A DNA stretch of 38,408 nucleotides from a virus: the IMG/VR virus record IMGVR_UViG_3300032092_000097, positions 1 to 38,408 of that record, one strand, 5' to 3'. The translations under genes were made by a program, and so were the position numbers. Positions 26,474-32,784 of this stretch are shown in pieces (the stretch's first letter is position 1; each line of letters begins with the position of its first letter). The notes beneath the pieces are model-generated. The model did no database searches. It saw nothing but the letters and a program-made list of their open reading frames with translations, and was not told the origin of the DNA.

Positions 26474-26474
26474 T
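26469..26474 (+). promoter_or_regulatory. -10 box upstream of the tRNA cluster
   Basis: TATAAT overlaps the last codons of the preceding gene. The predicted start, about 7 nt downstream, would lie only a few bases before tRNA-Asn at 26485. No good -35 is visible, so tRNA transcription may rely on the upstream promoter as well. Confidence 0.4.
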
Positions 26475-26484
26475 TAAATAGTGA

Positions 26485-26557
26485 TGGGCATTAACTCAGT
26501 TGGCAGAGTGTTCGACTGTTAATCGAAATGTCCCTGGTTCGAACCCAGGATGCCCAG
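26485..26557 (+). tRNA. tRNA-Asn (GTT)
   Basis: A 73-nt cloverleaf. The acceptor TGGGCAT pairs with ATGCCCA over 7 bp, the T-arm contains GGTTCGAACC, and the anticodon GTT is at 26518-26520 in a CTGTTAA loop. CCA is not encoded; discriminator base G. Confidence 0.93.
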
Positions 26558-26656
26558 CAGAGACCAGACACGCAGACTAAGATTCGGTGGCTTAACAGAA
26601 ATACTAGTAAAGACTGTTACAGATGTTGTTCCTATTTGGGTTGTTAAGGAACATTT
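26558..26656 (+). other. Intergenic spacer within tRNA cluster with a small hairpin
   Basis: No gene or further tRNA is visible in these 99 nt. TGTTCCT (26627-26633) pairs with AGGAACA (26647-26653), a 7-bp stem with a 13-nt loop, ending 3 nt before tRNA-Asp. It may guide processing of the tRNA transcript. Confidence 0.4.
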
Positions 26657-26730
26657 GATTTCGTAGTTCAGTTGGTCAGAACGCTACCCTGTCACGGTAG
26701 AGGTCGTGGGTTCAAGTCCCATCGGAATCG
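26657..26730 (+). tRNA. tRNA-Asp (GTC)
   Basis: A 74-nt cloverleaf with acceptor GATTTCG/CGGAATC (one T-G pair), T-arm GGGTTCAAGTCCC and anticodon GTC at 26691-26693 in a CTGTCAC loop. CCA is not encoded; discriminator G. Confidence 0.93.
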
Positions 26731-26731
26731 C

Positions 26732-26803
26732 AGCGATATAACTCAATGGAAGAGTGCTTGCCTACGAAGCAAGATGTTGTAGGTTCGAGTCCTGCTATCG
26801 CTA
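26732..26803 (+). tRNA. tRNA-Arg (ACG)
   Basis: A 72-nt cloverleaf with acceptor AGCGATA/TATCGCT, T-arm AGGTTCGAGTCCT and anticodon ACG at 26764-26766 in a CTACGAA loop. It reads CGT, the main Arg codon of the replication genes. It lies 1 nt after tRNA-Asp; CCA is not encoded. Confidence 0.92.
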
Positions 26804-26804
26804 C

Positions 26805-26876
26805 GCCACCTTAACTCAGCGGTAGAGTGCCATACTTGTAATATGGAGGTCAACAGTTCAAATCTGTTAGGTGGCT
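26805..26876 (+). tRNA. tRNA-Thr (TGT)
   Basis: A 72-nt cloverleaf with acceptor GCCACCT/AGGTGGC, T-arm CAGTTCAAATCTG and anticodon TGT at 26837-26839 in a CTTGTAA loop. It reads ACA, a common Thr codon in the tail genes. CCA is not encoded; discriminator T. Confidence 0.92.
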
Positions 26877-26885
26877 CCGATTACG

Positions 26886-26902
26886 AATGCTATAATAGTA
26901 TT
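26886..26902 (+). promoter_or_regulatory. Promoter -10 embedded in a palindrome (possible operator)
   Basis: TATAAT (26891-26896) has an extended-10 TGC and sits within a 17-nt palindrome, AATGCTATAATAGTATT (8 bp around a central A, one G-T mismatch). An outer inverted repeat, CGATTAC (26878-26884) and GTAATCG (26910-26916), flanks it. It lies directly after tRNA-Thr and before the M23 peptidase gene. The symmetry suggests a repressor site over the -10. Confidence 0.55.
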
Positions 26903-26905
26903 ACT

Positions 26906-26944
26906 ATGAGTAATCGTAGAATACATCTTGAAAGGAAGTATTAA
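26906..26944 (+). CDS. Possible 12-residue leader peptide before the endolysin
   Basis: ATG 26906 opens a 12-codon frame that ends TAA one base before the endolysin ATG at 26946. Its last codons contain the endolysin Shine-Dalgarno (GAAAGGAAG), so its translation would affect access to that site. The sequence is basic (three Arg, one Lys, one His). It could equally be a chance frame; no similarity is claimed. Confidence 0.25.
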   Translation: MSNRRIHLERKY

Positions 26945-26945
26945 T

Positions 26946-27437
26946 ATGCCAGAAGCAATTTATGTAGAGCCATTCCCGAAGAATAAGCGTGGAGATGGAT
27001 TTAAGAACATGGCTTCATACCGAACAAATCCACACCGTGGAGTTGACTGGTCTGTAGCAGGTGGTAGCAAGATTAAGGCTATCACAGGAGGAACAGTAAT
27101 GGAAGTAGGAGAGACAAAGGTGTTGGGTAACTACCTAATTCAGTCAACATATGACGGACACTTTATTCTTTACGCACACTTCCAGGTTCCATCAACACTA
27201 AAGCAGGGTGACAAGGTAGAAGCAGGTAAGACAATCGTTGGTCTAGTTGGAACAACAGGTACCGCATCAACTGGAAATCATTTGCACGTCACTTACGGTG
27301 TTAAGCAGAATCTAATCACTGCTGGTATGCCTGACCTTCGTGACTTGTTTGCAGTTCTTGACGCAGCACCTAAGAAGACTGTTGCAGCCAAGGTTGTTAC
27401 AGCAGTAAAGAAAGTCGTTCCTACCAAAAAGGCGTAG
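26946..27437 (+). CDS. M23-family peptidase, probable endolysin
   Basis: A 163-residue LytM-type zinc endopeptidase expected to cleave peptidoglycan cross-links. Zinc and catalytic residues are visible: H30-x3-D34 (HRGVD), H78 (LYAHF) and H112-x-H114 (HLHVT). No signal peptide is present, fitting holin-dependent release. The C-terminus is a Lys/Val/Thr/Ala tail (AAKVVTAVKKVVPTKKA) that may bind the wall or membrane. I chose ATG 26946 rather than TTG 26928, because GAAAGGAAG (26930-26938) is the Shine-Dalgarno for 26946. Confidence 0.85.
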   Translation: MPEAIYVEPFPKNKRGDGFKNMASYRTNPHRGVDWSVAGGSKIKAITGGTVMEVGETKVLGNYLIQSTYDGHFILYAHFQVPSTLKQGDKVEAGKTIVGLVGTTGTASTGNHLHVTYGVKQNLITAGMPDLRDLFAVLDAAPKKTVAAKVVTAVKKVVPTKKA

Positions 27438-27454
27438 GCAACAAGAGGAAAAAT

Positions 27455-27631
27455 ATGCCAACATATAATTTTAAATGCCCAGACTGTGAAAAAACATCAC
27501 AAGAGGTGAGAGCCTTTGACGATGCTGATAAAGAATTACTTTGTGATACTTGCAATATAGCGATGCATAAGGTATACTCAGTAGGAGCAATTAAATTTAA
27601 TGGTGGAGGGTTTTATTCAAATGACAAATAA
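27455..27631 (+). CDS. FmdB-type small zinc-ribbon protein
   Basis: A 58-residue protein with the FmdB family opening MPTYNFKCPDC (C8, C11) and a second pair CDTC (C30, C33), then KVYSVGAIKFNGGGFYSND, the characteristic FmdB C-terminal segment. AAGAGGAAA lies upstream. It overlaps the next gene by 11 nt. FmdB-like ribbons are thought to be regulators, but their biochemical role is unclear. Confidence 0.85.
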   Translation: MPTYNFKCPDCEKTSQEVRAFDDADKELLCDTCNIAMHKVYSVGAIKFNGGGFYSNDK

Positions 27632-27866
27632 CCTAATAGAACAAATAGACAAAAAGTGGACATTAGATACATCGCATCGTTGTGATGTATGTGGTTCACA
27701 GGCTTATGTTCAAACTTTGGGGGTAACAGGGGACTTGCTTTTCTGTGCCCATCACTACGATAAGATAATTCGTAATGAGAAAGCACAGGAAGCAATGACC
27801 CAGTTTGCTTATCAAATTATTGATGAGCGTGAACATTTGCAGGAAGAACTAATTAGACATGAATAA
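27621..27866 (+). CDS. DUF7455-like Cys/His ribbon protein
   Basis: An 81-residue protein. HRCDVCGSQAYVQ (residues 19-31) and LLFCAHHYDKI form a C-x2-C ... C-x-H-H ribbon seen in a small actinobacterial and actinophage family that I believe is DUF7455. A long acidic helix follows. ATG 27621 is chosen because it gives the recurrent 11-nt overlap with the FmdB gene and has GGAGG about 11 nt upstream, whereas ATG 27600 has none. Function unknown. Confidence 0.75.
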   Translation: MTNNLIEQIDKKWTLDTSHRCDVCGSQAYVQTLGVTGDLLFCAHHYDKIIRNEKAQEAMTQFAYQIIDEREHLQEELIRHE

Positions 27867-28782
27867 TTTACCTACATTTGAATATAACCAAGCAGAGTTT
27901 GGTGGAACAGAAACTATGGCAAGAGGTTTTATTAAAAATATTTTGCCAGAGATGACCAACATAAAAAAATATCATTCAATTATTATTCCTGGAGCAATTC
28001 CAAATGCAAGAGTAATTGGAACTACTGGAGACAGGTATATCTTTTGGCTTCATAATAATGTTAGTCAGTTTGTTCCTTTTGTTGGAGAAGTTTTAAAAAA
28101 TAGTGCTGTAAGAAAACATACGGAAAGAATTATTGCTGTATCAGAATATGAGCGTAGAGTTATAGCAGATGAAATAAACATCGAACTAGATAGGATTACT
28201 GTTATTCCTAATGCTATTATTCCAGTAGTGCCAAATCCAAATAAGTTTAATAATATTAACAAGGTTAAAATTGTTCATGCTTCTACTGCAGAACGAGGAA
28301 TGAGAGTTCTTTTAGATGCAATCCCACTGATAGAAGAAGACTTTGAACTAAATGTTTTTAATGACTTCTATCCAGACTTGCCTCATTCATATAACCTAGA
28401 TGCTGTCAATGACCCAAGGGTAAACTTCTATGGTAAGACACCACGCAAGACTCTGTACAAATTCTTTGCAGATGCACACATTCACGCTTACCCATCTACA
28501 TATCCAGAGACATCCTGCCTGACACAGATGGAAGCCTTGTCTGCTGGATGCTACGCAGTATACACAAACTTGGGGGCATTGCCAGAAACATCCCTAGGCT
28601 ATGGAACCATGATTCCAATTGAAGAACTAACGCCAGAACGTTATGCCGAAGAGTTAACTAAGGTTATTAGAATGATTAAACAAGAAGGATATGACTACAC
28701 CAATCAGGTTCAGGATATTCATAGTAATTTTACTTGGGAAGTAGCCAAGAAGAATTGGCTTGCTTTTGATGCAACAATCTAG
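27859..28782 (+). CDS. Glycosyltransferase, GT-B fold (GT4/GT1-like)
   Basis: A 307-residue glycosyltransferase starting with an 8-nt overlap (ATGAATAA) to the previous gene. FGGTETMARGF opens it like the N-terminal glycine motif of GT4 enzymes. Later, VHASTAERGMRVLLDAI, NFYGKTPRKTLYKFF and PETSCLTQMEALSAGC give the nucleotide-sugar binding domain with the E-x7-E-type motif. It is shorter than typical GT4 enzymes (about 360-400). The acceptor is unknown and may be a virion protein or host wall polymer. Confidence 0.8.
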   Translation: MNNLPTFEYNQAEFGGTETMARGFIKNILPEMTNIKKYHSIIIPGAIPNARVIGTTGDRYIFWLHNNVSQFVPFVGEVLKNSAVRKHTERIIAVSEYERRVIADEINIELDRITVIPNAIIPVVPNPNKFNNINKVKIVHASTAERGMRVLLDAIPLIEEDFELNVFNDFYPDLPHSYNLDAVNDPRVNFYGKTPRKTLYKFFADAHIHAYPSTYPETSCLTQMEALSAGCYAVYTNLGALPETSLGYGTMIPIEELTPERYAEELTKVIRMIKQEGYDYTNQVQDIHSNFTWEVAKKNWLAFDATI

Positions 28783-28788
28783 TATAAT
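28760..28788 (+). promoter_or_regulatory. Promoter for the 28.8-31 kb operon
   Basis: TTGCTT (28760-28765), a 17-nt spacer and perfect TATAAT (28783-28788). It straddles the glycosyltransferase stop. The leader would be about 10 nt and includes AGGTGA before ATG 28805. Confidence 0.6.
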
Positions 28789-28804
28789 TGTTTTAGGTGA
28801 TTAA

Positions 28805-29188
28805 ATGGAATATCTTGCTGGCTCTATTCTTACCCTAGTTACAATGGTAATTGTTTCTAGGCTTGTAAAGAAAACCCAAAAAGAAACCGTTCCTGTAAAG
28901 GTTAACTTTAGTCAGTCTCGAAACCACGAACTGGTAAAAGATTATATTTTTACTAAACAAGAAGCATCAAATACCCAGTCTTCAAACCACTATGGTAAGC
29001 AGTGGTCAAAAGTTGTTCTATCTGGAGACATGGCATACTGGATTGAAAACAATGCTGTTTATTCTGCAAAGCATGATGGTGCAGGAATTGTTATGGAAAC
29101 AAAGAAAATAGTTGACATGATGGGCATTGATAAGGTAGAATTAGATAAGATGATTCTTATCGTAGATAGACTAACAGAAGGAAATTAG
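28805..29188 (+). CDS. Membrane-anchored small protein, function unknown
   Basis: A 127-residue protein. Residues 2-20 form a hydrophobic anchor (LAGSILTLVTMVIVSRLV) followed by Lys-rich residues, so most of the chain would be cytoplasmic. The C-terminal part (SGDMAYWIENNAVYSAKHDG ... KIVDMMGIDKVELDKMI) looks folded and resembles a compact alpha/beta domain. It starts a new operon. No family recognised. Confidence 0.65.
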   Translation: MEYLAGSILTLVTMVIVSRLVKKTQKETVPVKVNFSQSRNHELVKDYIFTKQEASNTQSSNHYGKQWSKVVLSGDMAYWIENNAVYSAKHDGAGIVMETKKIVDMMGIDKVELDKMILIVDRLTEGN

Positions 29189-29189
29189 A

Positions 29190-29540
29190 ATGATAGTGGC
29201 AATACAGGGTAGTAAGAATTTTAATGACTACAACGTATTTCTGAGAGCAATGGGGGTGGCTTTGTCTAGCCTACCCGAAGGCGATACAGAGTTCACTATT
29301 GCATCCGCAGGACCTTTGCACATCAACCAGATGGGGCTAGAGTTCTCTAATGTTTCTGAGCGTAGCCTAAAGGCTCGTGGAATTAGAATTAAACTAATTA
29401 AAGTTCCACCAATCTGGATTAAGAACAACATCAATAGTATTTCATACTTTGCTTATTTTAGCAAACCAAAAGAAGCGGTGTCCGAACTTGTTGACTTGGC
29501 AGAAGCCAAGGACATACAGGTTGGGGTATACCGCTACTAA
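29190..29540 (+). CDS. SLOG-like (DUF2493/YspA-type) nucleotide-binding protein
   Basis: A 116-residue protein beginning MIVAIQGSKNFNDYNVFLRAM, the pattern of SLOG/DUF2493 proteins (hydrophobic strand, then G-S-x-N/D-F-x-D-Y). EFTIASAGPLHINQMGLEF would be the second strand and helix. SLOG domains bind nucleotides or nucleotide-derived ligands and occur in both DNA-modification and immune-signalling proteins. The spacing to neighbours is 1 nt upstream. Binding role is inferred from the N-terminal motif only. Confidence 0.6.
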   Translation: MIVAIQGSKNFNDYNVFLRAMGVALSSLPEGDTEFTIASAGPLHINQMGLEFSNVSERSLKARGIRIKLIKVPPIWIKNNINSISYFAYFSKPKEAVSELVDLAEAKDIQVGVYRY

Positions 29541-29553
29541 TAGAAAGGTGATT

Positions 29554-29775
29554 ATGTTAATTAAATCACTAGAGAAAATGGAAACAATTGTAGAAAACAA
29601 TAAGTTTCTATCGTGGGATGGCTGGACAGTTTTAGAACTGAAGAAGTCTGATATGGCTTGGATGAAACCAAATGCCAAGTTCATCAACAACGAATGGTAT
29701 ATTGCCAATCGTTTTGATGCCAATGCTGATGGCTGGAATATACCTGCTAGTTTGGTAAAGAAGAATGTCAAATGA
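29554..29775 (+). CDS. Small basic protein, function unknown
   Basis: A 73-residue protein with GAAAGGTG upstream of ATG 29554. The frame is open before this but has no matching start signal. It contains three Trp residues in the middle (FLSWDGWTVLELKKSDMAW) and a C-terminal WNIPASLVKKNVK. It overlaps WhiB by 11 nt, a recurrent junction in this phage. No family assigned. Confidence 0.6.
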   Translation: MLIKSLEKMETIVENNKFLSWDGWTVLELKKSDMAWMKPNAKFINNEWYIANRFDANADGWNIPASLVKKNVK

Positions 29776-30055
29776 TAAAGACTGGAAAAGTCAAGCCAAG
29801 TGTGCTGGTTGGGATGTTAATTTATTCTTTGATAAGTATGAAGAAGATGTCGAACTAAGAAAAGATATAGATGATTTTTGCTCTGACTGTCCTGTAATGA
29901 GACAATGCTTTGCAGTTGGAGTGTCAACAAAACAGGTTGGAGTTTGGGGTGGCGTTTACCTAGACAAGGGTAAAATATCCAGGGAATTCAACAGGCATAA
30001 AACAAAAGATGATTGGGCTAAAACTTGGTCCGATTTAACAATAGATAAGGAATAA
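29765..30055 (+). CDS. whiB: WhiB-family transcriptional regulator
   Basis: A 96-residue iron-sulfur transcription factor, a family restricted to actinobacteria and their phages. The four cysteines are C13, C39, C42 and C48 (FCSDCPVMRQCF), and the GVWGG turn is at residues 59-63. A basic C-terminus (REFNRHKTKDDW) could contact DNA. WhiB proteins bind the primary sigma factor, so the phage version may redirect host transcription or block superinfection. All key residues are intact. This gene is the strongest evidence for an actinobacterial host. Confidence 0.93.
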   Translation: MSNDKDWKSQAKCAGWDVNLFFDKYEEDVELRKDIDDFCSDCPVMRQCFAVGVSTKQVGVWGGVYLDKGKISREFNRHKTKDDWAKTWSDLTIDKE

Positions 30056-30058
30056 AAT

Positions 30059-30292
30059 ATGTATACATTAGAGATGGCAACTGCCTTTAAATCAATCGTA
30101 CCACCAGAAAACTTTAAGGTAGTCATTCTAGAAAATAATGATTTCTTAACTATTCTGATAGACCCAGAAGATATCGAAGCATTGTCTGATGAACAGGCAG
30201 AACCTGCTGTAAAGTATATCAACGATGTTAAGAAGGCTCTTGAAAATGAAGGTGCTATCGTGTTTGTTGTAAGGGATGTGCTGAAAGACTGA
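30059..30292 (+). CDS. Small acidic protein, function unknown
   Basis: A 77-residue protein with AAGGA upstream and TGATG coupling to the next gene. It has a beta-alpha-beta look (FKVVILENNDFLTILIDP, helix, AIVFVVRDVL). No Cys or catalytic signature. Two further small genes of unknown role surround it. Coding is supported by tight coupling. Confidence 0.6.
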   Translation: MYTLEMATAFKSIVPPENFKVVILENNDFLTILIDPEDIEALSDEQAEPAVKYINDVKKALENEGAIVFVVRDVLKD

Positions 30293-30726
30293 TGCAGATA
30301 TTAGAATCTATAGTTGCAGGAACTCTTGTAACCTTAATTATTTTTTTAGTCTATAGACTGTTCAAGATAAAACAGTTTGCAAACACTCTGTCGGAAGCAT
30401 ATATGCAACAGTTAGCAGATAATTTTCTTCTACAAAAAGAGGTAGAAAGACTTTACCAAGAAGCGGAAAACAAAAAGTTACAAGAGACAGATGGATTTGT
30501 TAAGTTTATCTCACAATCTCGTGACTGGGCTTTTCAGTACATAGAAGAAGTACAAAAAGCACTTGCTGAGTTTGATGATGAGGTAGCGGCACAATTACAG
30601 TGGGCAACCACTTATGGAAGACTTTCTGGTGACACAGTTCACACAAACACAGTAAATATAGTTTCCGAGGCATACAAGAAATTAAAAGCAGTATTGCCAG
30701 AGAATACAGAAACGCCTAATAATTAG
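30292..30726 (+). CDS. Membrane-anchored coiled-coil protein
   Basis: A 144-residue protein with an N-terminal membrane segment (ESIVAGTLVTLIIFLVYRLF) and a Lys-flanked exit. A long helix rich in Gln, Glu and Lys follows (about 30-70, EAYMQQLADNFLLQKEVERL), probably a coiled coil, then a helical C-terminal part. It could be a membrane-located lysis helper or a structural protein; sequence alone does not decide. Confidence 0.6.
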   Translation: MQILESIVAGTLVTLIIFLVYRLFKIKQFANTLSEAYMQQLADNFLLQKEVERLYQEAENKKLQETDGFVKFISQSRDWAFQYIEEVQKALAEFDDEVAAQLQWATTYGRLSGDTVHTNTVNIVSEAYKKLKAVLPENTETPNN

Positions 30727-30748
30727 GCATTAAACAAGGAGAAATAAA

Positions 30749-31030
30749 ATGGATGCAAAACTAAAGGCACTACTTGCCTCATATGGAAGAAGCGTACTTG
30801 GTGCGGCTTCTGCACTATATCTAGCAGGTGTAACTGACCCACTAGACCTAGCGTGGTCATTGGTTGCTGCAGTTCTGCCAGTTGCTCTAAGATACATCAA
30901 CCCGAAGGACCCTGCTTTTGGCATCGTTCCAAAGGAAGCAGATATCAAGGAAGCACTTGCAAAGGCAACACCAAAGAAGGCACCAGTTAAGAAGACTGTA
31001 ACAGTTAAGAAGACCGTTACAAAGAAGTAA
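30749..31030 (+). CDS. Holin-like protein with cationic tail
   Basis: A 93-residue protein with AAGGAG upstream. An amphipathic start (DAKLKALLASYGRSVLGAAS) and a hydrophobic pair (AASALYLAGVT, LAWSLVAAVLPVALRYI) give one or two membrane helices. The C-terminus is a repeated Lys/Thr/Val tail (KKTVTVKKTVTKK), matching in style the tail of the M23 endolysin. Known actinophage holins are often of this form. A terminator follows immediately. Confidence 0.65.
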   Translation: MDAKLKALLASYGRSVLGAASALYLAGVTDPLDLAWSLVAAVLPVALRYINPKDPAFGIVPKEADIKEALAKATPKKAPVKKTVTVKKTVTKK

Positions 31031-31044
31031 TCTTAACAAGCATT

Positions 31045-31075
31045 AAGGGACAAGTTGCAAGACTTGTCCTTTTTT
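31045..31075 (+). terminator. Intrinsic terminator overlapping the next promoter
   Basis: AAGGGACAAG (31045-31054) pairs with CTTGTCCTTT (31063-31072) as a stem with one G-U pair and an 8-nt loop, followed by a T-run to 31075. It ends the holin-like gene's transcript. The -35 of the next promoter lies in the loop. Confidence 0.85.
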
Positions 31076-31083
31076 GCTATAAT
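31055..31083 (+). promoter_or_regulatory. Promoter nested in the terminator
   Basis: TTGCAA (31055-31060), exactly 17 nt, TATAAT (31078-31083). The T-tract of the terminator forms most of the spacer. It should drive the Hsp20 gene; AAGGAG (31128-31133) then precedes ATG 31143. Confidence 0.75.
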
Positions 31084-31142
31084 AAATATGTACCTGCCAA
31101 TTGGGGGTACAAAAATAACTCGCTTAAAAGGAGATGATACAA

Positions 31143-31559
31143 ATGGTAATCTATACAGACCCATTCGCAGCACTTAGTCAGGAATTTGATAAGATGCTTG
31201 CAACACCAGGAATCAACAGAGTTGGCTCCACATACCCACCATACAACGTAATTCACTCAAAGGAAAAGAACGAATGGTATCTTGAATTCGCTCTTGCAGG
31301 ATTTGAGAAGGATGACGTTACAATCACAACAGACAAGAACATTCTAACTGTTGCTGGTGAAACTAAAGAAGACAAAGAACTACCAGAGGATATCCGTTAT
31401 GTTTATAAGGGTATTGCTGGTCGTAAGTTCACTCGTTCTTTCACTCTACCAGAATATGCTGAGGTCGCTAAGGCTGAACTGAAGCACGGTATTCTGACTA
31501 TTGATTTAGTTATCAATGTTCCAGAGGAAAAGAAGCCTAAGACTATTACTATTAAGTAG
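31143..31559 (+). CDS. hsp20: Hsp20 / alpha-crystallin small heat-shock protein
   Basis: A 138-residue holdase chaperone. The alpha-crystallin domain is clear: EWYLEFALAGFEKDDVTIT, then NILTVAGETKEDKE, FTRSFTLPEYAEVAKAELKH and the conserved GILTIDLVI. The C-terminus (PKTITIK) matches the I-x-I type motif. AAGGAG lies 9 nt before ATG 31143; ATG 31134 would touch the Shine-Dalgarno. Hsp20 genes are known from cyanophages and related viruses but are uncommon. It probably protects virion proteins during assembly. Confidence 0.93.
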   Translation: MVIYTDPFAALSQEFDKMLATPGINRVGSTYPPYNVIHSKEKNEWYLEFALAGFEKDDVTITTDKNILTVAGETKEDKELPEDIRYVYKGIAGRKFTRSFTLPEYAEVAKAELKHGILTIDLVINVPEEKKPKTITIK

Positions 31560-31606
31560 GTCGGAAGTCCTGGGTATGACGGTAAACTGCCCACTAATAG
31601 ATATGG

Positions 31607-31612
31607 TATAAT
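31607..31612 (+). promoter_or_regulatory. Extended -10 giving a leaderless transcript
   Basis: TATAAT preceded by TGG (TGNTATAAT). ATG 31619 is 6 nt downstream and no Shine-Dalgarno precedes it. A clear -35 is not visible, which the extended -10 could compensate. Confidence 0.6.
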
Positions 31613-31618
31613 AATCAG

Positions 31619-32746
31619 ATGGAACAATTCTTTTTTAAATCAACTTATGGGGCAAACCCATCATCAACACCAAACCCTAATTATCCTAACAGTGGTGTAA
31701 AAACACCAGACTCCATGCGTGGAGGAAAGAAAGTAAAACTTCGTAAGCCAAAGTTGCAGGGTGGCAACGGTGGCGATGCTTCTGGTGCAGTCTCTAGCGG
31801 TGGAACATCAATCAGTGCTATGTATAAGCAAGGCGGAGAAATCATGGAGGGTTGCTATGTAATGGGTATGACCACAGAGGGCATGGTTCATGGCATGGTA
31901 GAGCACATTATGACTGAGGGTGGAGTGTATGGTGTTCCTGGAACAGAGTATGCTATTCAATCAATGCCACCAGAAAATCCAGCAATGGCTGTTAGAATTT
32001 ATGAAGAAGACGAAGACGAACCAGGAACTTGGGAGCCAACTGCATACAGCATTGGCATGATGTACAAGGATGCAATATACCTAGAGACTTTAGATGGTCA
32101 CACAATGGATGGAGAGGACGAAGACGAGATGGAATACGAAGGCGTAGAAAAAGCAGAAGGCTACACTCCAACTGCTGGCATGAAATCTGCTGCTGCTCGT
32201 GCTATCCGTTGGAAAGAAGAGGGTAAAGCCACTGGTGCAGGAACTCCTGTAGGCTGGGGTAGAGCAAGAGACATCGTAGCAGGACGCTCAATGTCTCTTA
32301 GCGTAGTAAAAAGAATGTATTCATTCTTCTCACGCCACGAGGTAGACAAGAAGGGCAAGGACTTTAATAACACAAGCAATCCAAGCAACGGAAGAATTAT
32401 GTGGGACGCTTGGGGCGGTGACGCTGGATACAGTTGGTCTCGTGCTATTGCAACTAGAGAAGCAGATAAAGCATTGTTTGCTGATTTTGGTAAAGATTAT
32501 TCAGAACAGGGACAAATGTCTAAGGCTGGTAGTGTTGGTAGCATGGTTTCCTGGAATTCTTCTGGGGGCACAGCAACAGGAAAGATTGTTAGAATTATTA
32601 GAAATGGCAAATACAATGTTCCCAACTCAGACTTTACAGTAACAGGAACACCAGAAGACCCAGCCGCAGTCATTAGAGTTTATCGTGATGGCAAGCCTAC
32701 AGACACATTGGTTGGTCACAAACTTAAGACTCTTAGAGCCAAGTAG
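31619..32746 (+). CDS. Two-Tudor protein with central SFFSRHEVDK domain
   Basis: A 375-residue protein. The C-terminal part (about 303-374, SMVSWNSSGGTATGKIVRI ... IRVYRDGKPTDTLVGHKL) matches the hypervirulence-associated TUDOR domain (PF11160) in my reading. An earlier Met-rich segment (about 73-156, CYVMGMTTEGMVHG ... AMAVRIYEEDEDE) has the same strand layout and may be a second, divergent copy. Between them (about 185-282) lies a module (AAARAIRWKEEG, RARDIVAGRSMSLSVVKRM, SFFSRHEVDK, IMWDAWGGDAG) that occurs attached to phage head-maturation proteins. An acidic linker (160-176) joins the parts. No protease motif is seen, so its role here is unknown. Confidence 0.7.
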   Translation: MEQFFFKSTYGANPSSTPNPNYPNSGVKTPDSMRGGKKVKLRKPKLQGGNGGDASGAVSSGGTSISAMYKQGGEIMEGCYVMGMTTEGMVHGMVEHIMTEGGVYGVPGTEYAIQSMPPENPAMAVRIYEEDEDEPGTWEPTAYSIGMMYKDAIYLETLDGHTMDGEDEDEMEYEGVEKAEGYTPTAGMKSAAARAIRWKEEGKATGAGTPVGWGRARDIVAGRSMSLSVVKRMYSFFSRHEVDKKGKDFNNTSNPSNGRIMWDAWGGDAGYSWSRAIATREADKALFADFGKDYSEQGQMSKAGSVGSMVSWNSSGGTATGKIVRIIRNGKYNVPNSDFTVTGTPEDPAAVIRVYRDGKPTDTLVGHKLKTLRAK

Positions 32747-32749
32747 CCC

Positions 32750-32778
32750 TTGACAAACACCGTCACATACGGTAAAAT
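32750..32778 (+). promoter_or_regulatory. Strong promoter with operator-like repeat, leaderless output
   Basis: Perfect TTGACA (32750-32755), 17-nt spacer, TAAAAT (32773-32778). ATG 32785 is 6 nt after the -10, so the mRNA would start at the ATG. The spacer carries the inverted repeat ACCGT-CACAT-ACGGT (32759-32773), a possible repressor site. Confidence 0.8.
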
Positions 32779-32784
32779 ATATAT

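Noticed and set aside
26558-26656. Possible fifth or degenerate tRNA between tRNA-Asn and tRNA-Asp
   Set aside because: No T-loop consensus, acceptor pairing or anticodon arm can be built; only a 7-bp hairpin is present.
31088-31177. 29-codon leaderless frame after the TATAAT at 31078, overlapping the Hsp20 start
   Set aside because: It is 4 nt from the -10 but runs into Hsp20 in another frame and its sequence shows no protein-like pattern; the Hsp20 Shine-Dalgarno lies inside it. Likely chance.
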